This document shows, in pieces, positions 25,821-36,117 of a stretch of 64,000 nucleotides of DNA. The DNA is from Thermoplasmata archaeon. Its GTDB lineage: Archaea > Thermoplasmatota > Thermoplasmata > Methanomassiliicoccales > Methanomethylophilaceae. A program made the translations under genes and the position numbers. Position 1 is the stretch's first letter. The number at the start of each line of letters is the position of its first letter. The notes under the pieces were generated by a model, which worked only from the letters and a program-made list of their open reading frames with translations, was not told the origin of the DNA and ran no database searches. The DNA lies in assembly GCA_015063165.1 (NCBI GenBank), contig SUSZ01000007.1, positions 1 through 64,000 on the forward strand, in the 5' to 3' direction.

Positions 25821-27257
25821 TCATTCCATGAAGTTGTGCATGCGGATGGCGCCGTCGGAGAGCGACACCACCGGCATTATGGCGGGATCCGGGTTGAAGT
25901 TGTGCATCTTCTGATACTCGGTCTGGCTCTGCCAGGTAGATGCGTTGATCATCCTCACCCCGTTGTAGATCTCCTGTCCGGCTCCATGGACGTGTCCTGA
26001 GACGAAGATGTCCGGAACGTACTCCATCACCAGGTAGTCCCTTTTCTCGGGCGCCAGGGCGTTCCTTTGGCCGTAGATGGGCGCGAGATGGCGACAGGTG
26101 CACATGTGCTTCATGACCTTCAGGGGATCCTCGTACGACAGTCCGCGGACTCCAGCGATCCAGTCGTCCATGCTCTTGCCGTGGTAGGTGAGGACGGTCC
26201 TGCCTTCCACGCTCATGTAGACGGGATTCCCGACCATCATGATGTTGGAGTCGAAGCTCTTGGTGAAGACCTTGTTGAGGGCCGGCTGAGGCTCGGCAAG
26301 ACGGCAAGCATCGTGGTTCCCGGGATGGATGACCATCTTGATGTGGTCGGGGATGTCCTTGAGGTACTCGGAGAGCTTCTCGTACTGGTCGTAGATGTCT
26401 GAGATGATCAGCTCCTTGTCCTGGTCGGGGAACACTCCGATCCCGTCGACGACGTCTCCGGGGAACACTAGGTAGTTGATCTCCTCCTTGACGGAGTTCT
26501 CCTTGAGCCATCTGGTCATGCGGTTCCATGCGGGTTCCAGGAATGTCGTGCTTCCGACATGGACGTCGGAGAGGAAGGCTATCTTCGACACCAGGTCCAT
26601 GTTCTCCCACCTGTGGTCCCTCGGTATGTCCGGCCTGAAGATCTTGTCGGCGATGATGAACGCTCTGTTCTTGCCGGAAGGCTTGGTCAGAATTCCGATG
26701 ACCTCGTCGCTCACGAATACCTCGTTAGCGAGGGGGGAATCCTTGGAGATGAACACCTTGGCGATGCCGCTCTCGTCCTCTATGGTGAGCATCGTATGGC
26801 CGTTCTTGGTCGTGCTTCTGTCGTAGACCATCCCGATGATGCGGCATTCCCTGTCGAGCTCCTTGGCCTTCTCTATGGTCGTGCAGAACCCGAAGTCCCT
26901 GCGTTTCTCGATGATCTTCTTCAGAGCCTGGTATCTGCTCATGAAATACGCCGCGAAGTCGTTGATCTTACCTTCGCAGGTGGACTCGCCGGTGATGTCC
27001 GTTCCTCTTACGACATGGAGGTCGTTGGTCACCTTGTTCATGGGCTTGACCTCCTTCTGCGACTCGAACATTATCTTGTCGCCGGCGATGCAGTCCATTA
27101 TGTCCTTCTTGCTCACGAAGACGGCATCCTTGGCCAGATGGGCGAAAACCGTGTTGGTGAAGGTCATCGGATCGCTGTTGGATAGTATCATCTCTACAGC
27201 ATCGGGAGAGAGAAGTATCTTCCTCTTCGCGGCCTCCGATAGAATCTCCGTCTTCAT
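25821..27257 (-). CDS. polB: DNA polymerase D small subunit (DP1)
   Basis: A 478-residue PolD small subunit, the 3 prime-5 prime proofreading exonuclease partner of the large DP2 subunit. An OB domain (about 150-220) precedes the calcineurin-like phosphoesterase domain with FLSDVHVGS, FPGDVVDG, HPGNHDA, TYHGKS and VSGHVHGAG, the complete metal set in order. DP2 is not in the window. PolD occurs in euryarchaea and related lineages, which helps place the organism. It is about 11 kb from the probable origin. Confidence 0.94.
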   Translation of the reverse strand: MKTEILSEAAKRKILLSPDAVEMILSNSDPMTFTNTVFAHLAKDAVFVSKKDIMDCIAGDKIMFESQKEVKPMNKVTNDLHVVRGTDITGESTCEGKINDFAAYFMSRYQALKKIIEKRRDFGFCTTIEKAKELDRECRIIGMVYDRSTTKNGHTMLTIEDESGIAKVFISKDSPLANEVFVSDEVIGILTKPSGKNRAFIIADKIFRPDIPRDHRWENMDLVSKIAFLSDVHVGSTTFLEPAWNRMTRWLKENSVKEEINYLVFPGDVVDGIGVFPDQDKELIISDIYDQYEKLSEYLKDIPDHIKMVIHPGNHDACRLAEPQPALNKVFTKSFDSNIMMVGNPVYMSVEGRTVLTYHGKSMDDWIAGVRGLSYEDPLKVMKHMCTCRHLAPIYGQRNALAPEKRDYLVMEYVPDIFVSGHVHGAGQEIYNGVRMINASTWQSQTEYQKMHNFNPDPAIMPVVSLSDGAIRMHNFME

Positions 27258-27409
27258 GATTTCGGCATGAACGTAACCTTATTATTTTATTTGGTTCTGC
27301 GATTCAACAGCCTAAAGCCCTCCGAAAAAGGGGCATGATGACCTTTCCTGGCCCATGGTCGCCATCTGGAATCACATATCGTTTTTATCTTCGACACATA
27401 TTCACGGCT

Positions 27410-27796
27410 ATGGCCACAGTCGAGATATTCTGTCCGGTCAATCCGAGCGAGGACCCGGACAAGGTGCGCGCAGCCATAGAATCCATATTCCCCGATGCGG
27501 AATTGGAACAGATCGATAGTGGTTTCAGGGGAACCGCGACTCTGGATCATTTTGCGAAGGCTATCCGCAGGCAGATGATCCTCGATGCCGTCCGCGGCGT
27601 TATGCTCTCCAACGTCAGAGGGAACTCCACCAGGATGAGCCTCAACAAGCAGGTCGCGACCGTGGGGAAGGTCTCCTTCACCGACAGGCGTCCCGTTCTC
27701 GGAGCGATAGAGGTGATCGTCAAGGACGACGACATCGAGGCTCTCATTGACAGGGTGGCGCCGATGACCGTCGACGGGGAAGAGGTGAAACCTTGA
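27410..27796 (+). CDS. UPF0201-family RNA-binding-fold protein
   Basis: A 128-residue conserved archaeal protein of the UPF0201/DUF54 kind, opening MATVEIFCPVNPSEDPDKV. Homologous structures resemble the RNA-binding ribosomal L5-like fold; cellular function is not established. The ATG at 27410 lies about 25 bases after a TATA-like GTTTTTATC, implying a short leader; upstream in-frame ATGs precede the promoter. Its stop overlaps the TTG start of the isomerase gene. Confidence 0.75.
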   Translation: MATVEIFCPVNPSEDPDKVRAAIESIFPDAELEQIDSGFRGTATLDHFAKAIRRQMILDAVRGVMLSNVRGNSTRMSLNKQVATVGKVSFTDRRPVLGAIEVIVKDDDIEALIDRVAPMTVDGEEVKP

Positions 27797-28557
27797 CCAT
27801 CGGCATATCCTGCACCTCCTTCAGCGCCAATCCCATCGAGGATTGGATAATACCCATCTTCGAGGAGTTCGACCACTGGGAGATATTCTCGGAGGCATTC
27901 CATTCCGTTCTTTACCATGCTCGCGAGATGGAGGACATCCTTCCATCCTACGACATGTCCTATTCCATCCATTCCCCGATATGCGATGTGAACATCGCTG
28001 CGATATCCGATTGCATGAGGGACGCCTCCATCAACGAGATCATCCGCACCGCGGAGCTGGCTGCCAACCTCGACATAAGGACGATAACGGTCCATCCCGG
28101 CCTCTTCTCTCTGGCCGTGGCCGACATGGAGGCCCACACACTGGAGATTGTCAAGGAGTCCATGAAGATCATAGACAGGGCGGGAAAGGAGTACGGCGTG
28201 GCCATGGCGATAGAGAACATGCCCAATATGCCCTACTTCGTCGGTCGCACCGCGGCTCAGCTGGGGGAGATCATAGAAGGGACCGACCTTCCGGTCTGCT
28301 TCGACATAGGCCATGCCAACACCACAGGGCAGATTGACGCTATGATCGATGCCTTCTCCGACAGGATCGCCAACGTCCATATACACGACAACAACGGCGA
28401 CAGGGACGCCCATATGACCATCGGAGACGGGAGCATCGATTTCCAGCATGTTCTGAAGAGGCTGTCCCGTTATAGCGGGAATTACATCATAGAGTCCCGC
28501 AGCTTCGAATCCGCAGTGGAATCTCAGTCCAGGCTCGAATCGCTGCTCTCCTCGTGA
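27793..28557 (+). CDS. Sugar-phosphate isomerase/epimerase-like TIM barrel
   Basis: A 254-residue xylose-isomerase-like/AP-endonuclease-2-fold protein. Metal-binding elements are seen in order: His in TITVHPG, Glu in AIENMPN, Asp and His in CFDIGHAN, His in NVHIHDNNGDRDAH, and Glu in IIESRS. The substrate is unknown. The start is the TTG at 27793 with GAGGTGA four bases upstream, overlapping the stop of the preceding gene by four bases. Its 3 prime end overlaps the convergent CPBP gene by 34 bp. Confidence 0.8.
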   Translation: MTIGISCTSFSANPIEDWIIPIFEEFDHWEIFSEAFHSVLYHAREMEDILPSYDMSYSIHSPICDVNIAAISDCMRDASINEIIRTAELAANLDIRTITVHPGLFSLAVADMEAHTLEIVKESMKIIDRAGKEYGVAMAIENMPNMPYFVGRTAAQLGEIIEGTDLPVCFDIGHANTTGQIDAMIDAFSDRIANVHIHDNNGDRDAHMTIGDGSIDFQHVLKRLSRYSGNYIIESRSFESAVESQSRLESLLSS

Positions 28558-29645
28558 TCCGGCTCGGGCTCCTTCTCGAAGATCCAGACCGGCATTCCGC
28601 GAATGTGCGAAACCCCTTCCTTCATGTACTTGAACACTCCAGCGACAGCCACAAATCCGGTTATCGCCACGAGTATGAAGATGAAGCTGAACAGCTCGTG
28701 GCCTATGACCTCGGTTATGACCGCGGAGTAGTCGAGCAGGAAGTGGAACACTATCGACGCGTGTATTCCGAACCTCACGTAGAGGTATCCCATCAGCAGG
28801 CCGCCGATGATCGTGGGTATGATCTTGGAGCTTCCCCACGCTCCCTCGTGGGCCATTCCGAAGATGATCCCCGATACGACGATGAGGACCAGAGCCACGC
28901 GGGTGACGCCGAAGCCTCCGAACAGGAACTTCAGGCAGTCCCTTCTTCCGCAGAGGCCGGCGACGATGGCCATTGGAATCCCGATCGGGATCATGCGAGA
29001 GATGATCTCTTCCCACACGGCCGCATCCGCGAACGAGAATATCGATTCGGGGGAGACTCCGGTGGGCAGGTCTTCCGGGATGACGATGCTGTATCCGAGC
29101 GCTCCCTCGATGGCGCTTATGACGATGCTCAGTATCAGGTAGGCTCCGAAGAACAGGGCGATCCAGTAGACGGGGGTCGTCCTTATCCTCGGGATGAAGT
29201 TGGGGGAATTCTTGTCCAGGATGGTGCGCGACTGGTACGCTATGACTATGCAGGATGCTATTATGGCGACTACGATGAAGATCCAGAACAGCTGCAGAGC
29301 CACTCCGTCCAAGGTTCCGACGGTGACCATCGTAGGCAGGAGCAGGATCATGCTTATGCTCCTGTCCGAGAGAAAGCTGTAAGTGTCCGCCGAATACCAG
29401 AGCATGGTGATGGCTTCTATCACCAGCATCACAGCGACGCAGATGACTGTGATGAACACAGTCTTCTCGACGATGAAGTCCTCCTTTTTCTCAGGCTCCT
29501 TCAGGTTCCTGCCGCATCTTCCGCAATACTCGTAGCCTTTGCTGGCGTACTCGGCGCACATCGTGCAGGCATCCAACGGCTCTCCGCACTTGGGGCAGAA
29601 TCTGCATCCTTGCCGTGCGGCCTCATCGCATCTATCGCAGGTCAT
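28524..29645 (-). CDS. Zinc-ribbon CPBP (Abi/CAAX-like) intramembrane protease
   Basis: A 373-residue membrane protein. Two N-terminal zinc ribbons (CDRC...CPKCG and CTMC...CGRCG, residues 3-46) precede a membrane domain of about eight helices with CPBP motifs: EEIISRM near residue 221, FGMAHEG near 267 and the His in IVFHFLLDY near 310. Family members act in prenyl-protein processing, bacteriocin self-immunity or phage defence in other organisms; the role here is unknown. The ATG at 29645 overlaps the upstream stop (ATGA). Last gene of a three-gene leftward operon. Confidence 0.78.
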   Translation of the reverse strand: MTCDRCDEAARQGCRFCPKCGEPLDACTMCAEYASKGYEYCGRCGRNLKEPEKKEDFIVEKTVFITVICVAVMLVIEAITMLWYSADTYSFLSDRSISMILLLPTMVTVGTLDGVALQLFWIFIVVAIIASCIVIAYQSRTILDKNSPNFIPRIRTTPVYWIALFFGAYLILSIVISAIEGALGYSIVIPEDLPTGVSPESIFSFADAAVWEEIISRMIPIGIPMAIVAGLCGRRDCLKFLFGGFGVTRVALVLIVVSGIIFGMAHEGAWGSSKIIPTIIGGLLMGYLYVRFGIHASIVFHFLLDYSAVITEVIGHELFSFIFILVAITGFVAVAGVFKYMKEGVSHIRGMPVWIFEKEPEPDHEESSDSSLD

Positions 29646-30253
29646 CTCTTTCCGAGAAGCGCGACCACGCCGTCGCACCTCTCGACCTCCAGCAACACTA
29701 ACAGGCTCTTCCTGTATTTTGCTACATCGGAAATCTGCTCGGCCAGGTACTCTTCCCTTTTCCGGGAAACTTCGTGATAGCTTCCTATCTCGTTCACGAA
29801 GTCGTCCCATTGGACCGCCAGCTCCTCAGGGGTGCTGGCATCGAACGTCTTCTTCATGCCCTTCTTGGCATGGCGGTGCTCCTTGACGAAGTCGAGCGTC
29901 TTCACCGTGTTGCAGTACAGCTCGGTGAAGTCGGCGTCGTTCATGTCGAGGGGGATCAGGGGGGTTCCGTTCTCCTTGCATAGGTCCACCAGGACGCAGG
30001 CGGCCGGCGAAGGCATCTCCACCGTGCCGAACCACTCCATCTTGTTGGCGTAGACCAGGTCCAGCTCGCTGACGCCGAAGTCGTCGTCCAGCTCTTCCCT
30101 GTGCTCCAGGGCCTGGACCCCTTCGATGCTCATCGCTATGCCGTAGGCCTCATGTTTCCCGTAGGCGTCGCGGACCTTGTCGGCCTCTGACTGGAGACCG
30201 TTGACGAACGGTAGTATGTCCACGTCGCAGTCCCCGACTCTTACAGATATCAT
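29642..30253 (-). CDS. Conserved hypothetical protein, operon with HTH regulator
   Basis: A 203-residue soluble protein, MISVRVGDCDVDILP..., with an alpha/beta N-terminal half and a charged helical C-terminal half (about 120-190). No family was recognised with certainty. The DxD near residue 10 and the acidic LDDDFGVSELD segment near 55-65 are visible. It overlaps both neighbours by four bases (ATGA), so translation is coupled from the HTH regulator through to the CPBP protein. Start at 30253. Confidence 0.7.
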   Translation of the reverse strand: MISVRVGDCDVDILPFVNGLQSEADKVRDAYGKHEAYGIAMSIEGVQALEHREELDDDFGVSELDLVYANKMEWFGTVEMPSPAACVLVDLCKENGTPLIPLDMNDADFTELYCNTVKTLDFVKEHRHAKKGMKKTFDASTPEELAVQWDDFVNEIGSYHEVSRKREEYLAEQISDVAKYRKSLLVLLEVERCDGVVALLGKR

Positions 30254-31194
30254 TTCTTGGTTCTCCTGGAAGCCACCAGGTCGGTGAGCTCCTTGGGCGC
30301 GTCTATCTTCTTCAGCTCTTCGTTGGACATGACGACGGTGTCGTCGATGCTGTCGTGCTCCTTCTTGCGCTCCACGATCATTATCGAGAAACGGTCCATG
30401 ACCTTGGACAGCTCCGAGGCCACGATGGCCTTCTGGATGATCTTGGAGTCCTCGTCCCCGAAGCAGGTGAGCATCCTGGTGCTCGTGTCGTGGGTGACCG
30501 CGTCGAAGGGGCTCTTGATGACCGGGGATACTGTGAATCCCAGCCGGGAGAGCTGGTTGAGGGCGAACATGTCCGGCATGCTGTGGACTATCCTCTCCTC
30601 CTTCTCCCTCTCCTCGCTCTTGAAAGTGAACGGGTCTATGGTCTCGATGACTGGAAGGTCCAGATACTCCTCTATGCGGAGGGCGGCGTCTATCATCGCC
30701 CCCATCCCGGACTCGTACATCTGGATCGTGCGTCTGGAGACTCCTGCGGTCTCCGCAAGGGTTCCCAGGCTGATACCGCGGGCTTCGCGGGCGCTCTTCA
30801 GGAGCTCGCTGTCCAGCTTGACGTACAGCCCACCCGGGGCCGCGAAGATGTACGGAGGGGCGTTCTCCAGCAGAAGGTCGGCCAGCGTCTCGTTGGAGAC
30901 GATGGATATGTTGAACCTGGAGTATACTATCCCGACCTCCAGGCCTCCGGAGCTCGAGCGCTCTCCGGTGACGAGAGGGGTGGCTCCCAGAGCATCGGCC
31001 AGCGTCTTCATTTCGTCCGCGTTCTCTTTGGAAAAGGCATCGATGTTGCTGAGGACCTTGATGATCAGGACCTTGTCGTCGAGCCTTGCGACCACATCGA
31101 AGCATATCCCCCTCACGTTTATCGCGGAGGAGACGTCGAAACCGGCCTTCGCCAGGATCGCCCTTGTGGTGTTTATCAGCTCGTTGCGTCCCAT
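30250..31194 (-). CDS. Archaeal HTH (XRE-type) transcriptional regulator
   Basis: A 314-residue protein of the conserved archaeal putative HTH-type regulatory protein family. The N-terminal domain (about 1-110) resembles a restriction-endonuclease-like fold with DVVARLDDKVLIIKVLSNID. A cro/C1-type helix-turn-helix occupies about 125-175 (LKSAREARGISLGTLAETAG). The C-terminal part is family-specific. The ATG at 31194 lies about 25 bases from a minus-strand TATA-like AAAAGTTAA (31220-31228), so the ATG at 31209 is less likely. The insertion sequence ends only nine bases beyond that TATA box. First gene of the three-gene operon. Confidence 0.82.
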   Translation of the reverse strand: MGRNELINTTRAILAKAGFDVSSAINVRGICFDVVARLDDKVLIIKVLSNIDAFSKENADEMKTLADALGATPLVTGERSSSGGLEVGIVYSRFNISIVSNETLADLLLENAPPYIFAAPGGLYVKLDSELLKSAREARGISLGTLAETAGVSRRTIQMYESGMGAMIDAALRIEEYLDLPVIETIDPFTFKSEEREKEERIVHSMPDMFALNQLSRLGFTVSPVIKSPFDAVTHDTSTRMLTCFGDEDSKIIQKAIVASELSKVMDRFSIMIVERKKEHDSIDDTVVMSNEELKKIDAPKELTDLVASRRTKK

Positions 31195-31306
31195 GGAGGG
31201 TTGATGCATGTGTAAAGATTAACTTTTATCGTCAGAACTAGCGGTTGCAGATTCTGATAAGAAGCGGATATCTTTACAGATGAGAGGGAAGAGTTGAGGA
31301 GATATA

Positions 31307-31374
31307 AAGCCCGCAGAAAGAGGGGATATACCGAGGACGTCAGGACGAGGTTATATCCCTCTTTCTGCGGGCTT
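31307..31374 (-). repeat. Long hairpin inside the insertion sequence
   Basis: An 18-bp perfect inverted repeat (31307-31324 with 31357-31374, AAGCCCGCAGAAAGAGGG), extended by an ATATA/TATAT pair inside it. It lies downstream of the transposase reading frame and is followed on the minus strand by CTTTATATC, so it may terminate transposase transcription. A second hairpin CCTTGGC/GCCAAGG is at 31395-31431. Confidence 0.6.
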
Positions 31375-31483
31375 CGCCTGCCCATGAGGCGGATCCTTGG
31401 CGAAGAAATGCGCCGGGCTCCATAGCCAAGGCTGACGCGCCTAGTACGCTAAGCTGGATTCCAGCAACCGCTCAATGCGGAGG

Positions 31484-32640
31484 TCACGATCTGGACGCCA
31501 TGAACGTCTCATCTATCATCCCGGCGATGTCCGGTATCTGGATTCCGAGAGCGGAAGTCTTCTCGAAGACTTCCTTCGGGGTGCGATACCCCAGGGCGCA
31601 ATGCGGGCGAATCTCGTTGTAGTGGCGCACGTAGCTCTCCATGAGGGCCCTGCAGTCCTCCACCGCGGCTTTCTCCGGGAACTTTATCTCGGCCCTCATG
31701 GACCCGTGGACCCTCTCCGTCTTGCCGTTGCATTCCGGGGTCCTGATCGGAGCCATCGTATGCTTGGTGCCCCATTCCTCGCATTTGGCATCGAAGCGGC
31801 TGTCGCCGCCTCTCACGGCGTACCATTGCGATCCGTGGTCGGAATGCACCATGGGCGGGACGCCGTGGGCCGCGAACACCTTGTCGAGGCATTCGATGAC
31901 GAAATCCGTGGTGGGAGACGTCGTGACGAACGCCCCGAGATAGAATCTGGAGTGGCCGTCCACGACCGTCAGGGACTCCACCTTGCGGCCCGTCTCGGAA
32001 TCGATCCCTATCTCCACGAAGTCTTGCACACCCGCTCCATCGGGCACGGCATAGCGAACCTCTTGACATGCTTCCCCTTGCGCTTCACCACGGGCTCGAA
32101 GCCGCTGGCGAACAGTATCTTGTTGGCCGTGGGGCCGGACACTCCCGAGCCGGACATCAGGGCTATCTTCCCGCCGCCAAGGTTCTCGCAGAAAGGCCTG
32201 CTCTTCTGCTCGATGATGGCCGCTTTGGCGGCCTAGGCCTTGGTGCACGAGCCCGGGGCCGGACCGGGCCTTTTCGTCGCGAGAAGGCCGCGGAAGCCCT
32301 CCTTGAACCTGCAGACGCGGACCCGCTTCACGACGCCGCCTACCTTCCTGCGGACCGTCCGCATATCCAGGAGCGTATGGCTCTAGTCGCTGACGAACTG
32401 GTGGCTCGTCCCCAGCATCTCGGCTGCCGCGCGGTACGAATAGCCGTCCTTGACAAGCTCCGCCGCCCTGTAGCGCTTGCTCTGCTTCTCGTCCTCAATC
32501 TTTTTAAGGCGCTTCTGCTCTTCTTGTCCGGATTCCTTTTGGTCATGGCAAATCACCGTAAGGAATCCGCTTCTTATCCTGCTCGCCGTCTCCGGCGTCT
32601 TCACCTTGTAAAGATAATTAATTATCAAGACAATCTGCAA
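31484..32640 (-). pseudogene. Decayed IS481-like transposase
   Basis: One reading frame runs from 32640 with a helix-turn-helix start region (SYRAAAEMLGTSHQFVSD), interrupted by TAG at 32383-32385 and again at 32233-32235, where relatives would be expected to have Trp and Gln. It then loses frame near 32026 (one G missing in TGTGCAAG). The integrase core continues in another frame to 31484: VDFVEIG-like start, VVDGHSRF, VHSDHGSQW with the second Asp, and KTERVHGS with the Glu. The DDE set is recognisable but no intact protein can be made without suppression and frameshifting. Confidence 0.85.
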
Positions 32641-32654
32641 CCGCTAGTACAAAG

Positions 32655-32663
32655 TTTTATATA
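32655..32663 (+). promoter_or_regulatory. TATA box of the heat-shock operon
   Basis: TTTTATATA at 32655-32663 lies six bases from the right end of the insertion sequence, so the BRE position is at least partly IS-derived sequence (CTAGTACAAAG). The expected start of transcription is about 25 bases downstream, near 32685. Confidence 0.7.
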
Positions 32664-32684
32664 GAATAGCAAACATATCTTGTA

Positions 32685-32707
32685 GTTGTGAACCACTGGT
32701 TAACAAC
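32685..32707 (+). promoter_or_regulatory. Inverted-repeat operator at the heat-shock promoter
   Basis: GTTGTGAACCA-C-TGGTTAACAAC is an 11-bp inverted repeat with one mismatch around a single central base. It covers the predicted transcription start and the leader of the ArsR-type regulator gene. Position and symmetry match autorepression by the adjacent regulator, as shown for Phr of Pyrococcus and HSR1 of Archaeoglobus, although the sequence differs from the published HSR1 palindrome as far as can be recalled. Confidence 0.65.
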
Positions 32708-32721
32708 CAAGAGGTGAAAAG

Positions 32722-33255
32722 ATGGACATTGACGATCTGCTGGCAATGGTCGAGAATCCGACCCGCAGGAGGATCCTGGAGCTGCTCACGAGCGGTCCCA
32801 GCTACCCGCTGCAGCTGTCGAAGGAGCTCGGGGTCAGCCAACAGGCCGTCATGAAGAACCTCGTACTGATGGAGAGGAACGGGATGGTCGTGAGCTACCG
32901 CGAGAGCAGCAGCATGGGGCCGGACCGTACCGTCTACACTCCGAGCACGGCGTTCACGCTGGTGGTGGACATGCACAACGGCATGTTCTCCGTCAGGCTG
33001 CTTCCCGAACCGGACGACATGGAGGAGCCCGAATCCCTTCCGTGCGCCGGCGAGACGCTGGAACGCATGTCGGAGATTGACGAGGAGATCGAAGAGCTTG
33101 AACAGAGAAGGTCGGCGCTCATGAGCGAACGCGACAGGCTCGCCGAGTACCTCGCGAAGATATGCGAGGACGAACCCGACGAGAACCTCAAGGCGAAGAT
33201 GCTCCAGGCGCTGGGAAGGACGACGGGAAGGGCGGAAACCCCTCTGAGAAAGTGA
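32722..33255 (+). CDS. ArsR-type heat-shock regulator (HSR1/Phr-like)
   Basis: A 177-residue protein with a winged helix-turn-helix at residues 1-75 (NPTRRRILELLTSGPSYPLQ, recognition helix VSQQAVMKNL) and a C-terminal coiled coil (about 112-150). It is the first gene of an operon with cdc48 and hsp20. The same three-gene order is known in Archaeoglobus fulgidus, where HSR1 represses the operon, and the Pyrococcus regulator Phr controls an AAA ATPase and Hsp20. By inference this is the autoregulated repressor of heat-shock genes. GAGGTGA precedes the ATG. Confidence 0.82.
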   Translation: MDIDDLLAMVENPTRRRILELLTSGPSYPLQLSKELGVSQQAVMKNLVLMERNGMVVSYRESSSMGPDRTVYTPSTAFTLVVDMHNGMFSVRLLPEPDDMEEPESLPCAGETLERMSEIDEEIEELEQRRSALMSERDRLAEYLAKICEDEPDENLKAKMLQALGRTTGRAETPLRK

Positions 33256-33269
33256 AAGGAAGTGATTGA

Positions 33270-35420
<2,151 letters not shown>

Positions 35421-35494
35421 TCCAAACCATTTCCAAACCCCTTCGAAAGAGAACGAAAGAAGAACGTGACGAAAAAGAGAGAAAGGTGAGAGAT

Positions 35495-35980
35495 ATGAGC
35501 AGCGATGACATCTGGAACAACTTCTTCGGAAGCTTCGAGAGCTTGAACAGAAGGATCGAGGACATGTTCGCGGATTTCGACATGAACGGGCCCGACGTCA
35601 AGACCTATGGGTACACCATGTACCAGGGTCCGGACGGAGTGAGGCACGTCAAAGAGTTCGGGAACACGGACGGATCCTTCGGAAGGCCCCAGATCGCCTC
35701 GGTGAGGGAGCCATTCACCGATGTGTCCATGGAAAACGGCAAGGTGAAGGTCGTAGCCGAGATCCCTGGGGTCGAGAAGAAGGACATCAATCTCGAGTGC
35801 ACCGGAAACAACCTCTCGATCAAAGTGGAGAGAGGGGACAAGCGCTTCTTCAAGGAGTTGGCGCTCCCCTGCGAGGCCGATCCCAAGTCCGCGAAAGCGG
35901 TCTACAACAACGGGCTCTTGGAAGTGACCCTCGACTCGGTCACCGCCAAGCCTGTCGGGACCCGCATCGATGTGATGTGA
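35495..35980 (+). CDS. hsp20: Hsp20/alpha-crystallin small heat-shock protein
   Basis: A 161-residue small heat-shock protein. The alpha-crystallin domain lies at about 75-158 with the characteristic MENGKVKVVAEIPGVEKKDI and NGLLEVTL, preceded by a Phe-rich N-terminal region (FFGSFESLNRRIEDMF). It holds unfolding proteins, probably feeding Cdc48 or other chaperones. The ATG at 35495 has AAGGTGA six bases before it; a GTG three codons upstream is less likely. 74 bp after cdc48, apparently the last gene of the operon. Confidence 0.88.
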   Translation: MSSDDIWNNFFGSFESLNRRIEDMFADFDMNGPDVKTYGYTMYQGPDGVRHVKEFGNTDGSFGRPQIASVREPFTDVSMENGKVKVVAEIPGVEKKDINLECTGNNLSIKVERGDKRFFKELALPCEADPKSAKAVYNNGLLEVTLDSVTAKPVGTRIDVM

Positions 35981-36049
35981 TCCCGAAACGCTCCGCCCAG
36001 CTTCCCTTCCTGGGCGGGGTTCCCCATTATTTTTTATACTACCTGTTTT

Positions 36050-36079
36050 AGACCCCATCATTTCCACTGGAAGATCCAG
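36050..36079 (-). repeat. Isolated origin-recognition-box-like site
   Basis: On the minus strand this reads CTTCCAGTGGAAATGATGGG followed by GTC. The core TTCCAGTGGAAATGAAGGGGT of the cdc6-flanking boxes is matched at 20 of 21 positions, but the long G tail is missing. It lies in the intergenic region between hsp20 and endA, 21-22 kb from cdc6, close upstream of the endA start. Confidence 0.65.
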
Positions 36080-36117
36080 ACCTCATGTTTACATACGCAC
36101 TCGGACATTGAGCATGG

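Larger units (their letters stand above)
31237..32648 (-). mobile_element. Insertion sequence, 1412 bp, IS481-like, inactive
   Basis: Perfect 17-bp terminal inverted repeats ACTAGCGGTTGCAGATT occur at 31237-31253 and, inverted, at 32632-32648. Between them is one decayed rve-type transposase gene on the minus strand. No clear target duplication is visible (flanks TCAGA and ACAAAG). It sits between the divergent HTH operon and the heat-shock operon; both TATA boxes lie within about ten bases of its ends. Confidence 0.85.

Noticed and set aside
31230-32656. Target-site duplication flanking the insertion sequence
   Set aside because: The bases next to the two inverted repeats (TCAGA and ACAAAG) do not match, so no duplication can be claimed.
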